A stretch of 64,000 nucleotides of DNA, taken from the NCBI RefSeq assembly GCF_937425535.1, contig NZ_OW485601.1:5191501-5255500 (forward strand), written 5' to 3'. This document shows, piece by piece, positions 9,405-18,440 of the stretch. Position numbers and translations under genes: made by a program. The notes below the pieces were generated by a model. That model saw only the letters and a list, made by a program, of their open reading frames with translations, had not been told where the DNA came from and searched no databases. The first letter of the stretch is position 1. Every line of letters begins with the position of its first letter. This DNA comes from Rhodovastum atsumiense (GTDB lineage Bacteria > Pseudomonadota > Alphaproteobacteria > Acetobacterales > Acetobacteraceae).

Positions 9405-10520
9405 TTATCTCAGGACGATTTCGACCCGGCGGTTCTGTGGTTCGCGCACGCCGCGGGCGGTCGGCACCAGCGGGCGGCTGTCGCCGAAGGCCTGGATGGA
9501 GATGGCGGCCTGCGGCACGCCGTTGCGGACCAGTTCGCCGGCGACGTTCTGGGCACGGCGCAGCGACAGGCGCTGGTTGTATTGCGGCGTGCCGGTCAGG
9601 TCCGCGTGGCCGGCCACCTCGATTCGCGTGTACTGCACCCGCGTCGAGTTCTGGGCGGCCTCGGCGATGATCTGGCGGGCGCGGCCGGTCAGGTCGGCCC
9701 GGTCCCAGTCGAAGAACACGAGATAGGTGCGCGAGGGGGCGGGGGCCGGCGCGACCACCGGGGCGGGGGTTGGCGGCGGCGGTGGCGGGGCGGCGTTGAA
9801 GGCGTAGCGGACGCCGATCATGACGCTGTGGTTCAGATCGTCGGAGACCTTGGTGTTCGGGCCGAGCTTGGTGCCGGGGGCGAAGTACTGGCTTTCGTAT
9901 TTGCGGTCGTTCGGCTCGATGTAGAAGCGGTATTCCGCCGTCACCGCCAGGCCGGGCACCGCCTCGATCGGGAAGGCCACGCCGGCGATGGCCTGGTAGG
10001 CGATGTCGTCCACCTGGCTGTTGATCCGCAGCAAGGTCCCGCCGGGCGCGCCCGAGCCGACATTGACGTTGGACCAGCGGTTGTGCACCCAGCCGACGCC
10101 GGCGCCGACATAGGGGGATATGTTGTAGAAACTCAGCCCGTACCGGGCGATGTCGATGTCGTACAGCACGTTGACCATCGCGCCGTATTTCTCTTCGGTG
10201 CCGGTGGGGCTGCCCGGGATGCCGCCAACACTGCGCAGGTTATTGAATCGGTAATTGCCTTCCAGTTCGACGCGCAGCCCGTTGCCGAAGCCCCAGCCGA
10301 CGCTGCCCAGGGTGGCGAGGCCGGTGTCGAATTTCGGGTTGCTGCCGGCGAAGGCGTACGGGGCGCCGGGCAATTGCACCCCCTTGATGGTCTGGTTCTG
10401 CAGAAAATTGGCCCCGACGCCGGCCCCGATATAAAGGCCGCTGATCGCTTCGGCCCGGGCCACCATCGGGAGGGCAACAAGAATCGTTCCGGCCAGCAAG
10501 GCGCTGTTCAGGCTTTTCAA
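9405..10520 (-). CDS. Outer-membrane beta-barrel protein with OmpA C-terminal domain
   Basis: A 371-residue outer-membrane protein. Residues 1-23 form a signal peptide ending in VARAEA. Residues 25-240 alternate like an eight-strand beta-barrel with glycine-rich turns. A proline-rich linker (PPPPPPTPAP) leads to an OmpA/Pal/MotB peptidoglycan-binding domain with FFDWDRADLT, IEVAGHADLTGT, LSLRRAQNVAGEL and the closing NRRVEIVLR. The role is structural anchoring of the outer membrane. Its promoter lies in the 495-bp gap it shares with gyrA. Confidence 0.9.
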   Translation of the reverse strand: MKSLNSALLAGTILVALPMVARAEAISGLYIGAGVGANFLQNQTIKGVQLPGAPYAFAGSNPKFDTGLATLGSVGWGFGNGLRVELEGNYRFNNLRSVGGIPGSPTGTEEKYGAMVNVLYDIDIARYGLSFYNISPYVGAGVGWVHNRWSNVNVGSGAPGGTLLRINSQVDDIAYQAIAGVAFPIEAVPGLAVTAEYRFYIEPNDRKYESQYFAPGTKLGPNTKVSDDLNHSVMIGVRYAFNAAPPPPPPTPAPVVAPAPAPSRTYLVFFDWDRADLTGRARQIIAEAAQNSTRVQYTRIEVAGHADLTGTPQYNQRLSLRRAQNVAGELVRNGVPQAAISIQAFGDSRPLVPTARGVREPQNRRVEIVLR

Positions 10521-11015
10521 CTGTACTCTCCCCCTTATCGCTGATGACGGGCTGCCTGGTGTTCCGCCGCGAGGCGGGGGCAGATCGTCCGCGAAAGTTC
10601 AACCCGCGAAAGTTCAAAGCAGGGTGGAAGTTGCCGGCCGGGCGCCGGGATCCCGGCGGCGAAGATATCGCCTTGACATGTGTTGCACGAAAGCAACAGT
10701 ATTTCTCGTGTTTGTGATTTGCGGGTTTAATAATTTACCTTGCGATCAAAATATCCGTGTTCGCCCGATGCGATTGATTGCGTATGTATTTATTTGGGCT
10801 CCGATTTACCCAATCGGGCGCTCTCGGCGGGCCGGTGGCCCGGCTGCATCCCTGCCACTCCCCCAAGCCGCCAGGGCATGCTAGGAAGCCGTGACGGCAA
10901 TGGGCTGGCATGGAGTCGCGACCGGGCGGTTCGCGCTGCTGGTTTTGTTTGCCTGGACCCTCAGATGCCTTGCCCGGTTCGCCGGGTGAGCCCCACCCAG
11001 TGAATCAGGACCGAC
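10521..11015. other. 495-bp intergenic region between ompA-like gene and gyrA
   Basis: The region is AT-richer than its surroundings at about 10680-10830 and must hold the divergent promoters of the porin and gyrA. A TTGACA box at 10673-10678 is followed at once by a perfect palindrome (10681-10698). Short reading frames here have no coding character and were not called. Confidence 0.6.
10673..10698 (+). promoter_or_regulatory. TTGACA box followed by perfect palindrome TGTTGC-N6-GCAACA
   Basis: A consensus-like -35 hexamer (TTGACA, 10673-10678) is followed 2 bp later by TGTTGC-acgaaa-GCAACA (10681-10698). The palindrome would occupy the promoter spacer, the classical position for a repressor operator. 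The -10 is weak (no good hexamer at 17-18 bp), so promoter function is tentative. Confidence 0.4.
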
Positions 11016-13817
11016 GTGAGCGATACGCCCCAGGATCCGCCCTCAGGGAACCCACCCTCCGGGTCCGGCACCCCCTCCGACACGCTGCCGGTAATGCTCG
11101 AGGAGGAGATGCGCCGCTCCTACCTCGACTACGCGATGTCGGTGATCGTCAGCCGCGCGTTGCCGGACGCGCGCGATGGGCTGAAGCCGGTGCACCGGCG
11201 CATCCTGTACGCGATGCAGGAATCCGGCTACGTCGCCGACAAGCCCTATCGCAAGTCGGCCCGCGTGGTCGGCGACGTCATGGGCAAGTACCACCCGCAT
11301 GGCGACGCGGCGATCTACGACGCCATGGTGCGCATGGCGCAGTCCTTCTCCATGCGCGTGCCGCTGGTCGACGGGCAGGGCAATTTCGGCTCGGTGGACG
11401 GCGACCCGCCGGCGGCCATGCGCTACACCGAGGTGCGGCTGGCGCGCGCGAGCAGCTTCCTGATCGAGGACATCGACAAGGACACGGTCGATTTCCAGCC
11501 GAACTACGACGAATCGGCGCAGGAGCCGCGGGTCCTGCCGGCGAGCTTCCCCAACCTGCTGATCAACGGGGCCAACGGCATCGCCGTGGGGATGGCCACC
11601 AACATCCCCACCCACAACCCCGGCGAGATCATCGACGCCACGCTGCGCCTGATCGACGAGCCGGAGACCGGCCTCGACGAGCTGATGAAGATCGTCCCCG
11701 GCCCTGATTTCCCCACCGGGGCCCTGATCCTGGGGCGCGCGGGCATCCGCCAGGCCTTCGAGACCGGGCGGGGTTCGATCGTGCTGCGGGCCCGCGCCGA
11801 GATCGAGAAGATGGGCCGCGGCGACCGCGAGCAGATCGTGGTCACCGAGATCCCGTACCAGGTGAACAAGGCCACCCTGCTGGAGCGCATCGCCGAGCTG
11901 GTGCGCGCCAAGCAGGTCGAGGGCATCTCCGACATGCGTGACGAGAGCGACCGCTCCGGCATGCGCATCGTGGTCGAGCTGAAGCGGGAAGCCACCGCCG
12001 AGGTGGTGCTGAACCAGTTGTTCCGCTTCACCGCGCTGCAGACCAGCTTCGGCGTGAACATGCTGGCGCTCGATGGCGGCCGGCCGCGGCTGATGGGGTT
12101 GAAGGACGCACTGCAGGCCTTCATCCGCTTCCGCGAGGACGTGATCCTGCGCCGCTCCCGCTACGAGCTGGGCAAGGCACGCGACCGGGCGCATCTGCTG
12201 GTCGGGCTGGCGATCGCGGTTGCCAATATCGACGAGGTGATCCGCCTGATCCGCACCAGCCCCGATCCGGGCACTGCGCGCACCGCCCTGATGGAGCGTG
12301 CCTGGCCGGCCGCCGACGTGCTGCCGCTGCTCGCCCTGATCGAGGACGTGCGCAACGTGGTCGCCGATGACGGCACGGTGCACCTGACTGACGAGCAGGC
12401 GCGCGGCATCCTGGATCTGCGCCTGCAGCGCCTGACCGGGCTCGAGCGCGACAAGATCCACGACGAGATGACCGAGGTCGCGCGCAAGATCGCCGACCTG
12501 CTGGATATCATTGCCAGCCATCCCCGCCGCATGGAGGTGATGCGCAACGAACTGCAGCAGGTGCGCGCCGCCATCGCCTCGCCGCGCCTGACCGAGATCG
12601 TCGATGGCGTCGCCGACCAGGACGACGAGAGCCTGATCGAGCCGGGGCAGATGGTGGTCACCATCACCCGCGACGGCTTCATCAAGCGCACCCCGCTGGA
12701 GACGTTCCGCCAGCAGAACCGCGGCGGGCGCGGTCGCAGCGCGGCGGCGACGCGTGGCGACGACGTCGTCACCCGCAGCTTCAATGCGCACACGCATCAG
12801 TGGGTGTTGTTCTTCTCATCCGGCGGCAAGGCGTACCGGGAGAAGGTCTGGCGCTTGCCGGAGGCCGGCCCCACCGCCAAGGGACGGGCGCTGGTGAACC
12901 TGCTGCCCGAACTCGGCGGCGACACCATCACCACCGTGCTGCCGCTGCCGCAGGACGAGACGCTGTGGGACAGCCTGCACCTGGTCTTCGCCACCGCCCA
13001 GGGCAATGTCCGCCGCAACCGCCTGTCCGATTTCCGCAACGTGCGCGCGAGTGGGCTGATCGCCATGAAGCTCGACGAGGGCGATCGGCTGATCGGGGTC
13101 GCCACCTGCCGCGAGGGCGGTGACGACCTGCTGCTGGCCACGCGGCGCGGCCGCTGCATCCGCTTCCAGATCACCGACGAGAATCTGCGTGTCTTTGCCG
13201 GGCGTGACAGCTCCGGCGTGCGCGGGGTGAAGCTGCAGGAAGGCGGCAAGCCGCGCGACGAGGTGGTCAGTCTTGCCGTGCTGCGGCATGTCGAGGCCGA
13301 CGTCAACGAGCGCGCGACCTATCTGAAGCTCGCCGCCGCGCGTCGCCGTGCCGCCGGCGAGGAGGCCGAGGCGCCGACCGAGGAAGAGGAGGGTGCGAGC
13401 GAAGTGGCGTTGTCTGCCGAGCGCTTCGCCGAACTGGAGGGTGCCGAGGAGTTCCTGCTGACGGTCACCGACCAGGGCTTCGGCAAGCGCAGCTCTGCCT
13501 ATGAATACCGCGTCAGCGGCCGGGGCGGACAGGGGATCGCCAACATCAGCCTCTCGGCGCGCACTGGACGGGCGGTGGCCGGGACCTTGCCGGTGCGATC
13601 GGGCGATGACGTGATGCTGGTGACCGATGCGGGCAAGCTGATCCGTCTTCCCGCCGACCAGGTGCGGCTGACCGGCCGCGCCGCGATGGGGGTGACGCTG
13701 TTCCGCCTGGAGTCCGGCGAGCATGTGACGAGCGTTTTCCCGGTGATCGAGACGCCGGGCGACGGTGTGGCCGAGGATCGGCCTGGCACGCAGCAGGGAG
13801 AGCCGGACGATGTCTGA
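11016..13817 (+). CDS. gyrA: DNA gyrase subunit A
   Basis: The 933-residue breakage-reunion subunit of DNA gyrase, which introduces negative supercoils with GyrB. The GTG start gives MSDTPQDPP, a proline/serine-rich extension of about 25 residues before the conserved [17 protein letters not shown]. The catalytic tyrosine is Tyr137 (AMRYTEV). The quinolone region reads [12 protein letters not shown]: Ala98 stands at E. coli Ser83 and Asp102 at Asp87. The GyrA-box is NRGGRGR, and six beta-pinwheel blades follow. An acidic insertion ([15 protein letters not shown]) sits near residue 790. The last 8 bp overlap coaD, implying translational coupling. Confidence 0.97.
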   Translation: MSDTPQDPPSGNPPSGSGTPSDTLPVMLEEEMRRSYLDYAMSVIVSRALPDARDGLKPVHRRILYAMQESGYVADKPYRKSARVVGDVMGKYHPHGDAAIYDAMVRMAQSFSMRVPLVDGQGNFGSVDGDPPAAMRYTEVRLARASSFLIEDIDKDTVDFQPNYDESAQEPRVLPASFPNLLINGANGIAVGMATNIPTHNPGEIIDATLRLIDEPETGLDELMKIVPGPDFPTGALILGRAGIRQAFETGRGSIVLRARAEIEKMGRGDREQIVVTEIPYQVNKATLLERIAELVRAKQVEGISDMRDESDRSGMRIVVELKREATAEVVLNQLFRFTALQTSFGVNMLALDGGRPRLMGLKDALQAFIRFREDVILRRSRYELGKARDRAHLLVGLAIAVANIDEVIRLIRTSPDPGTARTALMERAWPAADVLPLLALIEDVRNVVADDGTVHLTDEQARGILDLRLQRLTGLERDKIHDEMTEVARKIADLLDIIASHPRRMEVMRNELQQVRAAIASPRLTEIVDGVADQDDESLIEPGQMVVTITRDGFIKRTPLETFRQQNRGGRGRSAAATRGDDVVTRSFNAHTHQWVLFFSSGGKAYREKVWRLPEAGPTAKGRALVNLLPELGGDTITTVLPLPQDETLWDSLHLVFATAQGNVRRNRLSDFRNVRASGLIAMKLDEGDRLIGVATCREGGDDLLLATRRGRCIRFQITDENLRVFAGRDSSGVRGVKLQEGGKPRDEVVSLAVLRHVEADVNERATYLKLAAARRRAAGEEAEAPTEEEEGASEVALSAERFAELEGAEEFLLTVTDQGFGKRSSAYEYRVSGRGGQGIANISLSARTGRAVAGTLPVRSGDDVMLVTDAGKLIRLPADQVRLTGRAAMGVTLFRLESGEHVTSVFPVIETPGDGVAEDRPGTQQGEPDDV

Positions 13818-14334
13818 GCCGTCGTGCCGCTATCGCATCGGGCTGTATCCCGGTACCTTCGATCCGGTGACCAATGGGCATCTCGATATCATCGGGCGCG
13901 CCGCGCGGTTGCTGGACAAGCTGATCGTCGGCGTGGCGATGAACATCGGCAAGGGGCCGTTGTTCCCGCTGGATGAGCGCGTCGATCTGGTGCGCGCGGA
14001 AGTGGCGCCCATTGCCGAGCGCACCGGCACCGAGATCGAGGTGCGGCCCTTCGAAGGCCTGCTGATGCATTTTGCGCAGTCGGTCGGGGCCAGCGTGATC
14101 GTGCGGGGGCTGCGCGCGGTTTCGGATTTCGACTACGAATTCGCCATGGCCGGCATGAACTACCGGCTCGATTCGACGGTTGAGACCGTCTACCTCATGG
14201 CCAGCGAACGGCACCAGTTCATCCAGTCGCGATTCGTCAAGGAGATTGCCCAGCTTGGGGGCGACATCTCCTCTTTCGTGCCGCCGCTGACCTTGCAGCG
14301 GACGCGCGCCCGACTGGCGCCGCCGCACGCATAG
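13810..14334 (+). CDS. coaD: Phosphopantetheine adenylyltransferase
   Basis: A 174-residue enzyme of coenzyme A synthesis that transfers AMP from ATP to 4'-phosphopantetheine. The nucleotidyltransferase motif is [16 protein letters not shown] (T/HxGH). [20 protein letters not shown] and the ISSFVPP tail are family-typical, and the length matches other CoaD proteins. ATG 13810 is chosen because it follows GGGAG at 13797-13801 and overlaps the gyrA stop by 8 bp; the upstream in-frame start would add 15 non-homologous residues. It follows gyrA in a probable operon with the cyclophilin gene. Confidence 0.95.
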   Translation: MSEPSCRYRIGLYPGTFDPVTNGHLDIIGRAARLLDKLIVGVAMNIGKGPLFPLDERVDLVRAEVAPIAERTGTEIEVRPFEGLLMHFAQSVGASVIVRGLRAVSDFDYEFAMAGMNYRLDSTVETVYLMASERHQFIQSRFVKEIAQLGGDISSFVPPLTLQRTRARLAPPHA

Positions 14335-14358
14335 GGCGCAACAGACCTGGAGCGTGTG

Positions 14359-14922
14359 ATGATGCGCAGACGTGCCATGCTGGCAGCCTTTTCCGCAACG
14401 CCATTCATAATGAGCAGCAGTATGAGCGAAGCCCAGACGCAGCTGGATCCCGAGAACACCGTCTATCTCGACCTCAAGGATGGGCGGGTGGTGATCCAGC
14501 TTCTTCCGGACATCGCGCCCAAGCACGTGGAGCGGGTCAAGACGCTGTGCCGGAAGGGGTTCTATGACGGTACCCCGTTCCATCGCGTGATCGACGGCTT
14601 TATGGCGCAGGGCGGCGATCCGACCGGCACCGGCACGGGCGGCAGCGGGCTTGGCAATATTCCCGCCGAGTTCACCAACAAGCGCCGCTTCCTGCGGGGC
14701 ACGGTGGGCGCCGCGCGGTCGATGAACCCGAACAGCGCCGACAGCCAATTCTACATCATGTTCGCCCCCGCGCCGCATCTGGACGGGCAGTACACGATCT
14801 GGGGCCAGGTCGTGTCGGGCATGGAGTTCATCGACAAGATCAAAAAGGGAACCGGCCGGAACGGGGAAGTGACAGATCCGGATCGCATCGTGCATATGCG
14901 CGTTGCAGCGGACGTGAAGTAA
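14359..14922 (+). CDS. Cyclophilin-type peptidyl-prolyl isomerase, exported
   Basis: A 187-residue cis-trans prolyl isomerase. An N-terminal MMRRRAMLAAFSATPF segment looks like an export signal, so it probably acts in the periplasm. The cyclophilin core is clear: KGFYDGTPFHRVIDGFMAQGG (catalytic Arg in FHR), the GTGGSG turn, NSADSQFYIMFAPAPHLDG and IWGQVVSGM. GGAG at 14349-14352 supports the ATG at 14359. It lies 24 bp after coaD and ends 50 bp before tRNA-Lys. Confidence 0.92.
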   Translation: MMRRRAMLAAFSATPFIMSSSMSEAQTQLDPENTVYLDLKDGRVVIQLLPDIAPKHVERVKTLCRKGFYDGTPFHRVIDGFMAQGGDPTGTGTGGSGLGNIPAEFTNKRRFLRGTVGAARSMNPNSADSQFYIMFAPAPHLDGQYTIWGQVVSGMEFIDKIKKGTGRNGEVTDPDRIVHMRVAADVK

Positions 14923-14941
14923 CTTCGCGTCTTGACCGAAG

Positions 14942-14966
14942 CCGCGCCTTGGCGTTCAAGGCGCGG
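14942..14966. terminator. GC hairpin between cyclophilin gene and tRNA-Lys
   Basis: A perfect 9-bp stem (CCGCGCCTT / AAGGCGCGG, loop GGCGTTC) lies 20 bp after the cyclophilin stop. There is no T-run behind it, so it is a weak candidate intrinsic terminator; it may instead mark the boundary of the tRNA transcript. A CTTGAC box at 14931-14936 just upstream could be the tRNA -35. Confidence 0.45.
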
Positions 14967-14971
14967 TGAGA

Positions 14972-15047
14972 GAGCCCGTAGCTCAGCCGGTAGAGCACGA
15001 GACTTTTAATCTTGGGGTCGTGGGTTCGAGTCCCACCGGGCTCACCA
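14972..15047 (+). tRNA. tRNA-Lys (anticodon UUU)
   Basis: A complete 76-nt cloverleaf. The acceptor arm GAGCCCG pairs with CGGGCTC, followed by discriminator A and an encoded CCA. The D-arm contains GCTC..GAGC, the anticodon loop is CTTTTAA (anticodon TTT, lysine), and the T-arm GTGGG-TTCGAGT-CCCAC is perfect. An integrase gene begins reading toward it 70 bp further on, so its 3' end is the likely attachment site of the island that follows. Confidence 0.96.
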
Positions 15048-15092
15048 ATTAAATCAACCGGATATGCGATTTCTGGTTCGGAAGCGGTCCAA

Positions 15093-15126
15093 GTTAGACA
15101 CTCCAAATCAGGTGCGTTAGACACTC
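15093..15126. repeat. Direct 11-bp repeats between tRNA-Lys and integrase
   Basis: GTTAGACACTC occurs at 15093-15103 and again at 15116-15126, the second overlapping the integrase stop codon. The position, spacing of 23 bp and closeness to the tRNA fit arm-type integrase binding sites of an attL region, which remains an inference. Confidence 0.5.
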
Positions 15127-16211
15127 TGGTTCCCGGTCCGTTTCCGCGACAGCCGGGCCATTCCCGATTTTGCCAGCGATTTTTGCCGCGCTCCGGCCGT
15201 GTAATGGGCCACCATGGCCCGTGTCCGGTGCCCGGTGATGGCCTGGATTTCGGCGTCGCTGGCGCCGGCTTCGGCGAGCCGAGAGGCGGCCGAGTGCCGC
15301 AACCCGTGGAAGTGCAGGTCGGTCGGTAGCCCCATCGTGGCGCGTGTCGCTGCGAATCGGTGCTTGAACCAGTCCGCCTTCCAAGGCCGCAGATCGTTGG
15401 TGACGCAGATGGTGGCGGGGACCGGGCAGTTGCGTGCCGTGGCCTCGGCCCGCTGACGTTCACGCTCGGCGTCCAGGACAGTGCGCAGTATCGGGTGCAC
15501 CGGGATGGCCATCTCGGCGGCGTCCCGCAGGTGGCGCTGTTTCCCCTGGCGGACCCGAATGGCGCTGCCGTCGTAGGCGGCCCAGGTCATTGCGAGCACG
15601 TCGGCCTGCCTCTGGGCGGTGTGCAGGGCCAGCAGAACCGGAATGCGGAAGTCTCCCGCGGCCTCGCTGGTCATGGCCTCGACCTCCGAATCGGCCCACG
15701 CCCGATGCCCAGGGCCTGTGCGGAGCCCCTTGGTCCGTGACGCCGGGTTATCCGAGCGCCATTCGCGCTCGACCGCGAATGACAGCAGGCGCTTGATCAC
15801 GGCCACCCTGTAGTTCGCGGCCCGGGGTGTCTGCTGCAGCTCGTCACGCATCGCCAGCACCCACGCCCGGGGCACCTGGGCGACGGGCAGGTCACCGAAA
15901 CGTGGCAGCAGTGCATCAATGTGGCGGTCGTAGCTGGCCCGGGTAGCGTCTCCCAGAGAGCGATATTCCGGCGCGCTGCGATAGAGCTGCACGAGGGCCA
16001 GCAGAGAGCCGGGGAGGGGCGATGCTTCCCGTTGGCGGCCCGGAGTGGCGACGGCCTCTACCTGGCGCCGTGCTGCGTCGTAGCTGGCCAGAAACTCGGG
16101 GCTGCCGATCTCGCCGGCAAGCCGGATCCGGCAGCCGGCCCGCCGGTAGTAGGCGTAGAGCCGGCCGCGAGAGCGGTAGATTTTCAGGTATGGCAGATCA
16201 ACCGGCGACAT
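15117..16211 (-). CDS. int: Tyrosine recombinase, phage/island integrase
   Basis: A 364-residue site-specific recombinase. A SAM-like N-terminal core-binding domain (about 80-170) precedes the catalytic domain: Arg in LLALHTAQRQADVLAM, the HFHGLRHSAASRLAEAG box (HxLRH), ITGHRTRAMVAHYT with His and the nucleophilic Tyr. ATG 16211 is preferred; it overlaps the excisionase end by 14 bp, and the longer upstream start runs through that gene. It reads toward tRNA-Lys, the usual layout for tRNA-integrating elements. Apparently intact. Confidence 0.92.
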   Translation of the reverse strand: MSPVDLPYLKIYRSRGRLYAYYRRAGCRIRLAGEIGSPEFLASYDAARRQVEAVATPGRQREASPLPGSLLALVQLYRSAPEYRSLGDATRASYDRHIDALLPRFGDLPVAQVPRAWVLAMRDELQQTPRAANYRVAVIKRLLSFAVEREWRSDNPASRTKGLRTGPGHRAWADSEVEAMTSEAAGDFRIPVLLALHTAQRQADVLAMTWAAYDGSAIRVRQGKQRHLRDAAEMAIPVHPILRTVLDAERERQRAEATARNCPVPATICVTNDLRPWKADWFKHRFAATRATMGLPTDLHFHGLRHSAASRLAEAGASDAEIQAITGHRTRAMVAHYTAGARQKSLAKSGMARLSRKRTGNQSV

Positions 16212-16464
16212 TGACCCTGGCCATCCATGGGTTCGTTCCGGCCGAGGCTGGCGCGCGGCCGGCCAGGCGGTCAAGCCAGGCATCCAGATCCTCGCGGAGC
16301 CAGACCTGACGGCCGGGGGTGAGGCGGACCGAGGCAGGTGCCCGGCCGGCCCCTACCTCGCGGCGGAACGTGCTGGACGATAGGCCGACATAGGCGGCGG
16401 CCAAGTCCTCCGAGAGACCGCGTGGCCAGTGCGGCATGGCCTTGCGCTCACCCTCAGGCTGCAT
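16198..16464 (-). CDS. Excisionase/AlpA-like small HTH DNA-binding protein
   Basis: An 88-residue protein with a winged-helix layout: SEDLAAAYVGLSSSTFRREVGAGRAPASVRLTPGR with GRQVWLREDLDAWLDRLAG, the pattern of MerR-like excisionases and AlpA regulators that recognise DNA and then a wing. It is coupled to the integrase by a 14-bp overlap, and its own start lies inside the end of the upstream gene. The likely role is control of recombination direction. Confidence 0.75.
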   Translation of the reverse strand: MQPEGERKAMPHWPRGLSEDLAAAYVGLSSSTFRREVGAGRAPASVRLTPGRQVWLREDLDAWLDRLAGRAPASAGTNPWMARVNVAG

Positions 16465-16702
16465 CCCGATCCTCCAACAGGTCGCACAGGTCACCCTGGC
16501 CCGGGGCGTGGTTGGGACGGCGTCCCCACTTACCCAGGGCCTCCGCCGCGCGCTGCAGGAGCGCCTGTTGCCGGCGCAGGCGGGCGCCCCAGCCGCCGCG
16601 CGCGGTGACGGGTTTGGCCGCCTCCCTGGCACAGTCCCGCACCAGCTCGGCGAGTGGATCCGGGCGCCGCCCGAGGCGGTGGATTTTGCGGTCACCGGAC
16701 AT
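16454..16702 (-). CDS. Hypothetical prophage protein
   Basis: An 82-residue basic protein (MSGDRKIHRLGRRPDP...), mostly helical, with no motif I recognise. Its start overlaps the 3' end of the IS66-interrupted gene by 11 bp and its stop overlaps the excisionase start by 11 bp. This chain of overlaps is the main evidence that it is translated. Confidence 0.6.
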   Translation of the reverse strand: MSGDRKIHRLGRRPDPLAELVRDCAREAAKPVTARGGWGARLRRQQALLQRAAEALGKWGRRPNHAPGQGDLCDLLEDRDAA

Positions 16703-16787
16703 CAGGGGCCTTCCAGCACCGTGCCCGCATCGCGGGATAGACATACATCATGGGCCGCTCATTCCCGGCGGCGTCGGTGACGGTGCC

Positions 16788-18237
16788 GTAATTGCTCACC
16801 GGGTTGGCTGACGCGGGGTTCAGGCGATGGCGAACGAACCGTCGATGAGAGCTCGGACGGCGTTGAGGGCGGTCGTTCCTTTCAGGCGGGCCGTCCCGGT
16901 GACCGAGCGATAGCCGGCGTGGACCTTGGCGCCCCAGGCGGAGCGGAACCCGTTGGTGACCTTGCGGAACACCACGGAGGGCCGGATTTCCTGCTCGCTG
17001 ATGTTGTTGGTCGGCGGAACGCGCCGGTCATGCAGGAAGACGAAGAACTTGTTTCGCCAGGCCTTGATCTGCCGCTGCAACTCCCGCCCGGCCGGATGAG
17101 CGGCCGGCGTGCCGAGCAGGCGATCCAGACGTCGCTCGGCCTGGCCGGCATAGACGGCGAGCGTGCTGTCTTTGAGCGATGGTCGTCGCTTGCCGATCCG
17201 GATCGCCCAGCGCAGATGGTCGCGGATCTTCGGGGCACACACCGTATCGCCGCAGTCGATGGCGTATTGCACGTCGCGCAGCACGTGAGCGAGGCAGACC
17301 TGATGGGTCTGGCCCAACTCCTGCTGCCCGGCGTAGCGATCCGAAACCCACACCTCGGGCCGGTGGCCATCGAGCACCGCCTCGGCCACGGCGCGTCCCC
17401 GCCCTGGCGCGATCTCGTGCAGAATTGCCTGCTCGGAGACGAACACCCACTGCCAATGGGTGACGCCGTCGATGCGGGTGGTGGTTTCATCCGAGGCGAT
17501 GACGCGGGCCTGCAGCAGCTTCGCCTTGATGGCCGCGCAAGCGGCATCGAACTTGCCTGCCATCCGGCGGAAGGCATTGGCGATCGCCCCTTCCGAGATG
17601 GAAAGCCCGAACAGTTCCTTGCACATCCGCGACAGGCGCTCGAAGCCAACGTGGTGGCTGTGATGCAGGTAGGCCAGCAGGGCGTGGATCCCTGGCCCGA
17701 ACGGCGTCCCCGGTGGCATGGCCGCGGGCGTCGGGGCGCGATAGCGCCGGCCGCAGCCGTGACACCGCCCGCCAAACACCTCGACCCGCGTCACCTCCGG
17801 GCGGACGGCGGGAAGGTCGACGTGGTCGTAGCGCTCGCGGCACTGCTGCGCCGTCTCGGCCACGGCCGCTCCGCAATGCGGGCAGGCCTCGACCAGGCAG
17901 CGTTCCGTCTTATCGGGGGTGTCCGCCAGGGGCCGCGTCGCCCCCGGTCGCGAGGGGCGGGGTTTGCGCGACCGCTTCCGCTCCCGGTTCTTGCGCCCCG
18001 GGCCATCCTGGGACGGCGGAAGGCTGGAATTCGACGACGTCTTCCGCGGTTTGCCAACCAGCGTTTCCAACTCGGCGATCCGCGCCGCCATGCGCTCAAT
18101 CAGCGCCGCCTGCTCCAACAGCAGCGCGTCCTTTTCAGCCTCGGTCAGCCGGATGCGAGGAGGGGTCGGCATCCCGATTTTGATTCACATCTCAGCGCCC
18201 AGCGCAACCCCCTCCCGCCACCCCCGTGAGCAATCAC
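16788..18237 (-). mobile_element. IS66-family element (tnpC-only type) with 8-bp target duplication
   Basis: The element is 1450 bp. Its inverted ends read GTAATTGCTCACCGGG at the left and GTGATTGCTCACGGGG reading in from the right. ACGGTGCC is duplicated at 16780-16787 and 18238-18245, the 8-bp size typical of IS66. Only the transposase is present, with no tnpA or tnpB, as in the ISBst12-like subgroup. The perfect duplication indicates a recent or at least undisturbed insertion. Confidence 0.93.
16820..18172 (-). CDS. tnpC: IS66 family transposase (TnpC)
   Basis: A 450-residue DDE transposase, full length. It has an N-terminal leucine-zipper-like helix (ALIERMAARIAELETLVG), the KTSSNSSLPPSQD signature, and a zinc-finger region (CPHCG, CHGCGRRY). 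The catalytic core has SDETTTRIDG, VWVSDRYAGQQ and NNISEQEIRPSVVFRK. No frameshift is visible, so this may be the one active insertion sequence of the island. Confidence 0.93.
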   Translation of the reverse strand: MPTPPRIRLTEAEKDALLLEQAALIERMAARIAELETLVGKPRKTSSNSSLPPSQDGPGRKNRERKRSRKPRPSRPGATRPLADTPDKTERCLVEACPHCGAAVAETAQQCRERYDHVDLPAVRPEVTRVEVFGGRCHGCGRRYRAPTPAAMPPGTPFGPGIHALLAYLHHSHHVGFERLSRMCKELFGLSISEGAIANAFRRMAGKFDAACAAIKAKLLQARVIASDETTTRIDGVTHWQWVFVSEQAILHEIAPGRGRAVAEAVLDGHRPEVWVSDRYAGQQELGQTHQVCLAHVLRDVQYAIDCGDTVCAPKIRDHLRWAIRIGKRRPSLKDSTLAVYAGQAERRLDRLLGTPAAHPAGRELQRQIKAWRNKFFVFLHDRRVPPTNNISEQEIRPSVVFRKVTNGFRSAWGAKVHAGYRSVTGTARLKGTTALNAVRALIDGSFAIA

Positions 18238-18411
18238 ACGGTGCCGTTCCGGACGCAGCCGTTGTCGATCGGGGTGAAATGCCGGCAGGTCAGGCACCGG
18301 CCGCTGTCACCGGCGGTGGTCTCGATCTCGTTCGGCGACGGGCCTGTCAGCATCAAGTCAAGCATTATTGAAATTCTCATTGCATTTGTTCGTCGTTTCA
18401 TCTCTCCATGT

Positions 18412-18425
18412 GTTATAATTATAAC
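18412..18425. promoter_or_regulatory. Perfect 14-bp palindrome with TATAAT on both strands
   Basis: GTTATAATTATAAC reads identically on both strands and contains a TATAAT hexamer in each direction. It lies between the split gene (start 18401 or 18380, minus) and a plus-strand frame starting at 18441. An operator for a dyad-binding repressor overlapping two -10 boxes is plausible. It is strikingly AT-rich in a high-GC setting. Confidence 0.55.
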
Positions 18426-18440
18426 TATTGGAGGTGCGCG

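Larger units (their letters stand above)
16692..18401 (-). pseudogene. Small cysteine-containing prophage gene split by IS66
   Basis: Joining 18401-18238 to 16779-16692 after removing the IS66 element and one copy of the 8-bp duplication restores one open frame of about 80 residues: MKRRTNAMRISIMLDLML..., CLTCRHF, GCVRNGTV, then TDAAGNERPMMYV and a tail ending CWKAPDVR. Four cysteines could bind zinc. The restored stop overlaps the next gene's ATG, as elsewhere in this operon. The start could be 18401 or 18380. Function unknown. Confidence 0.75.
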
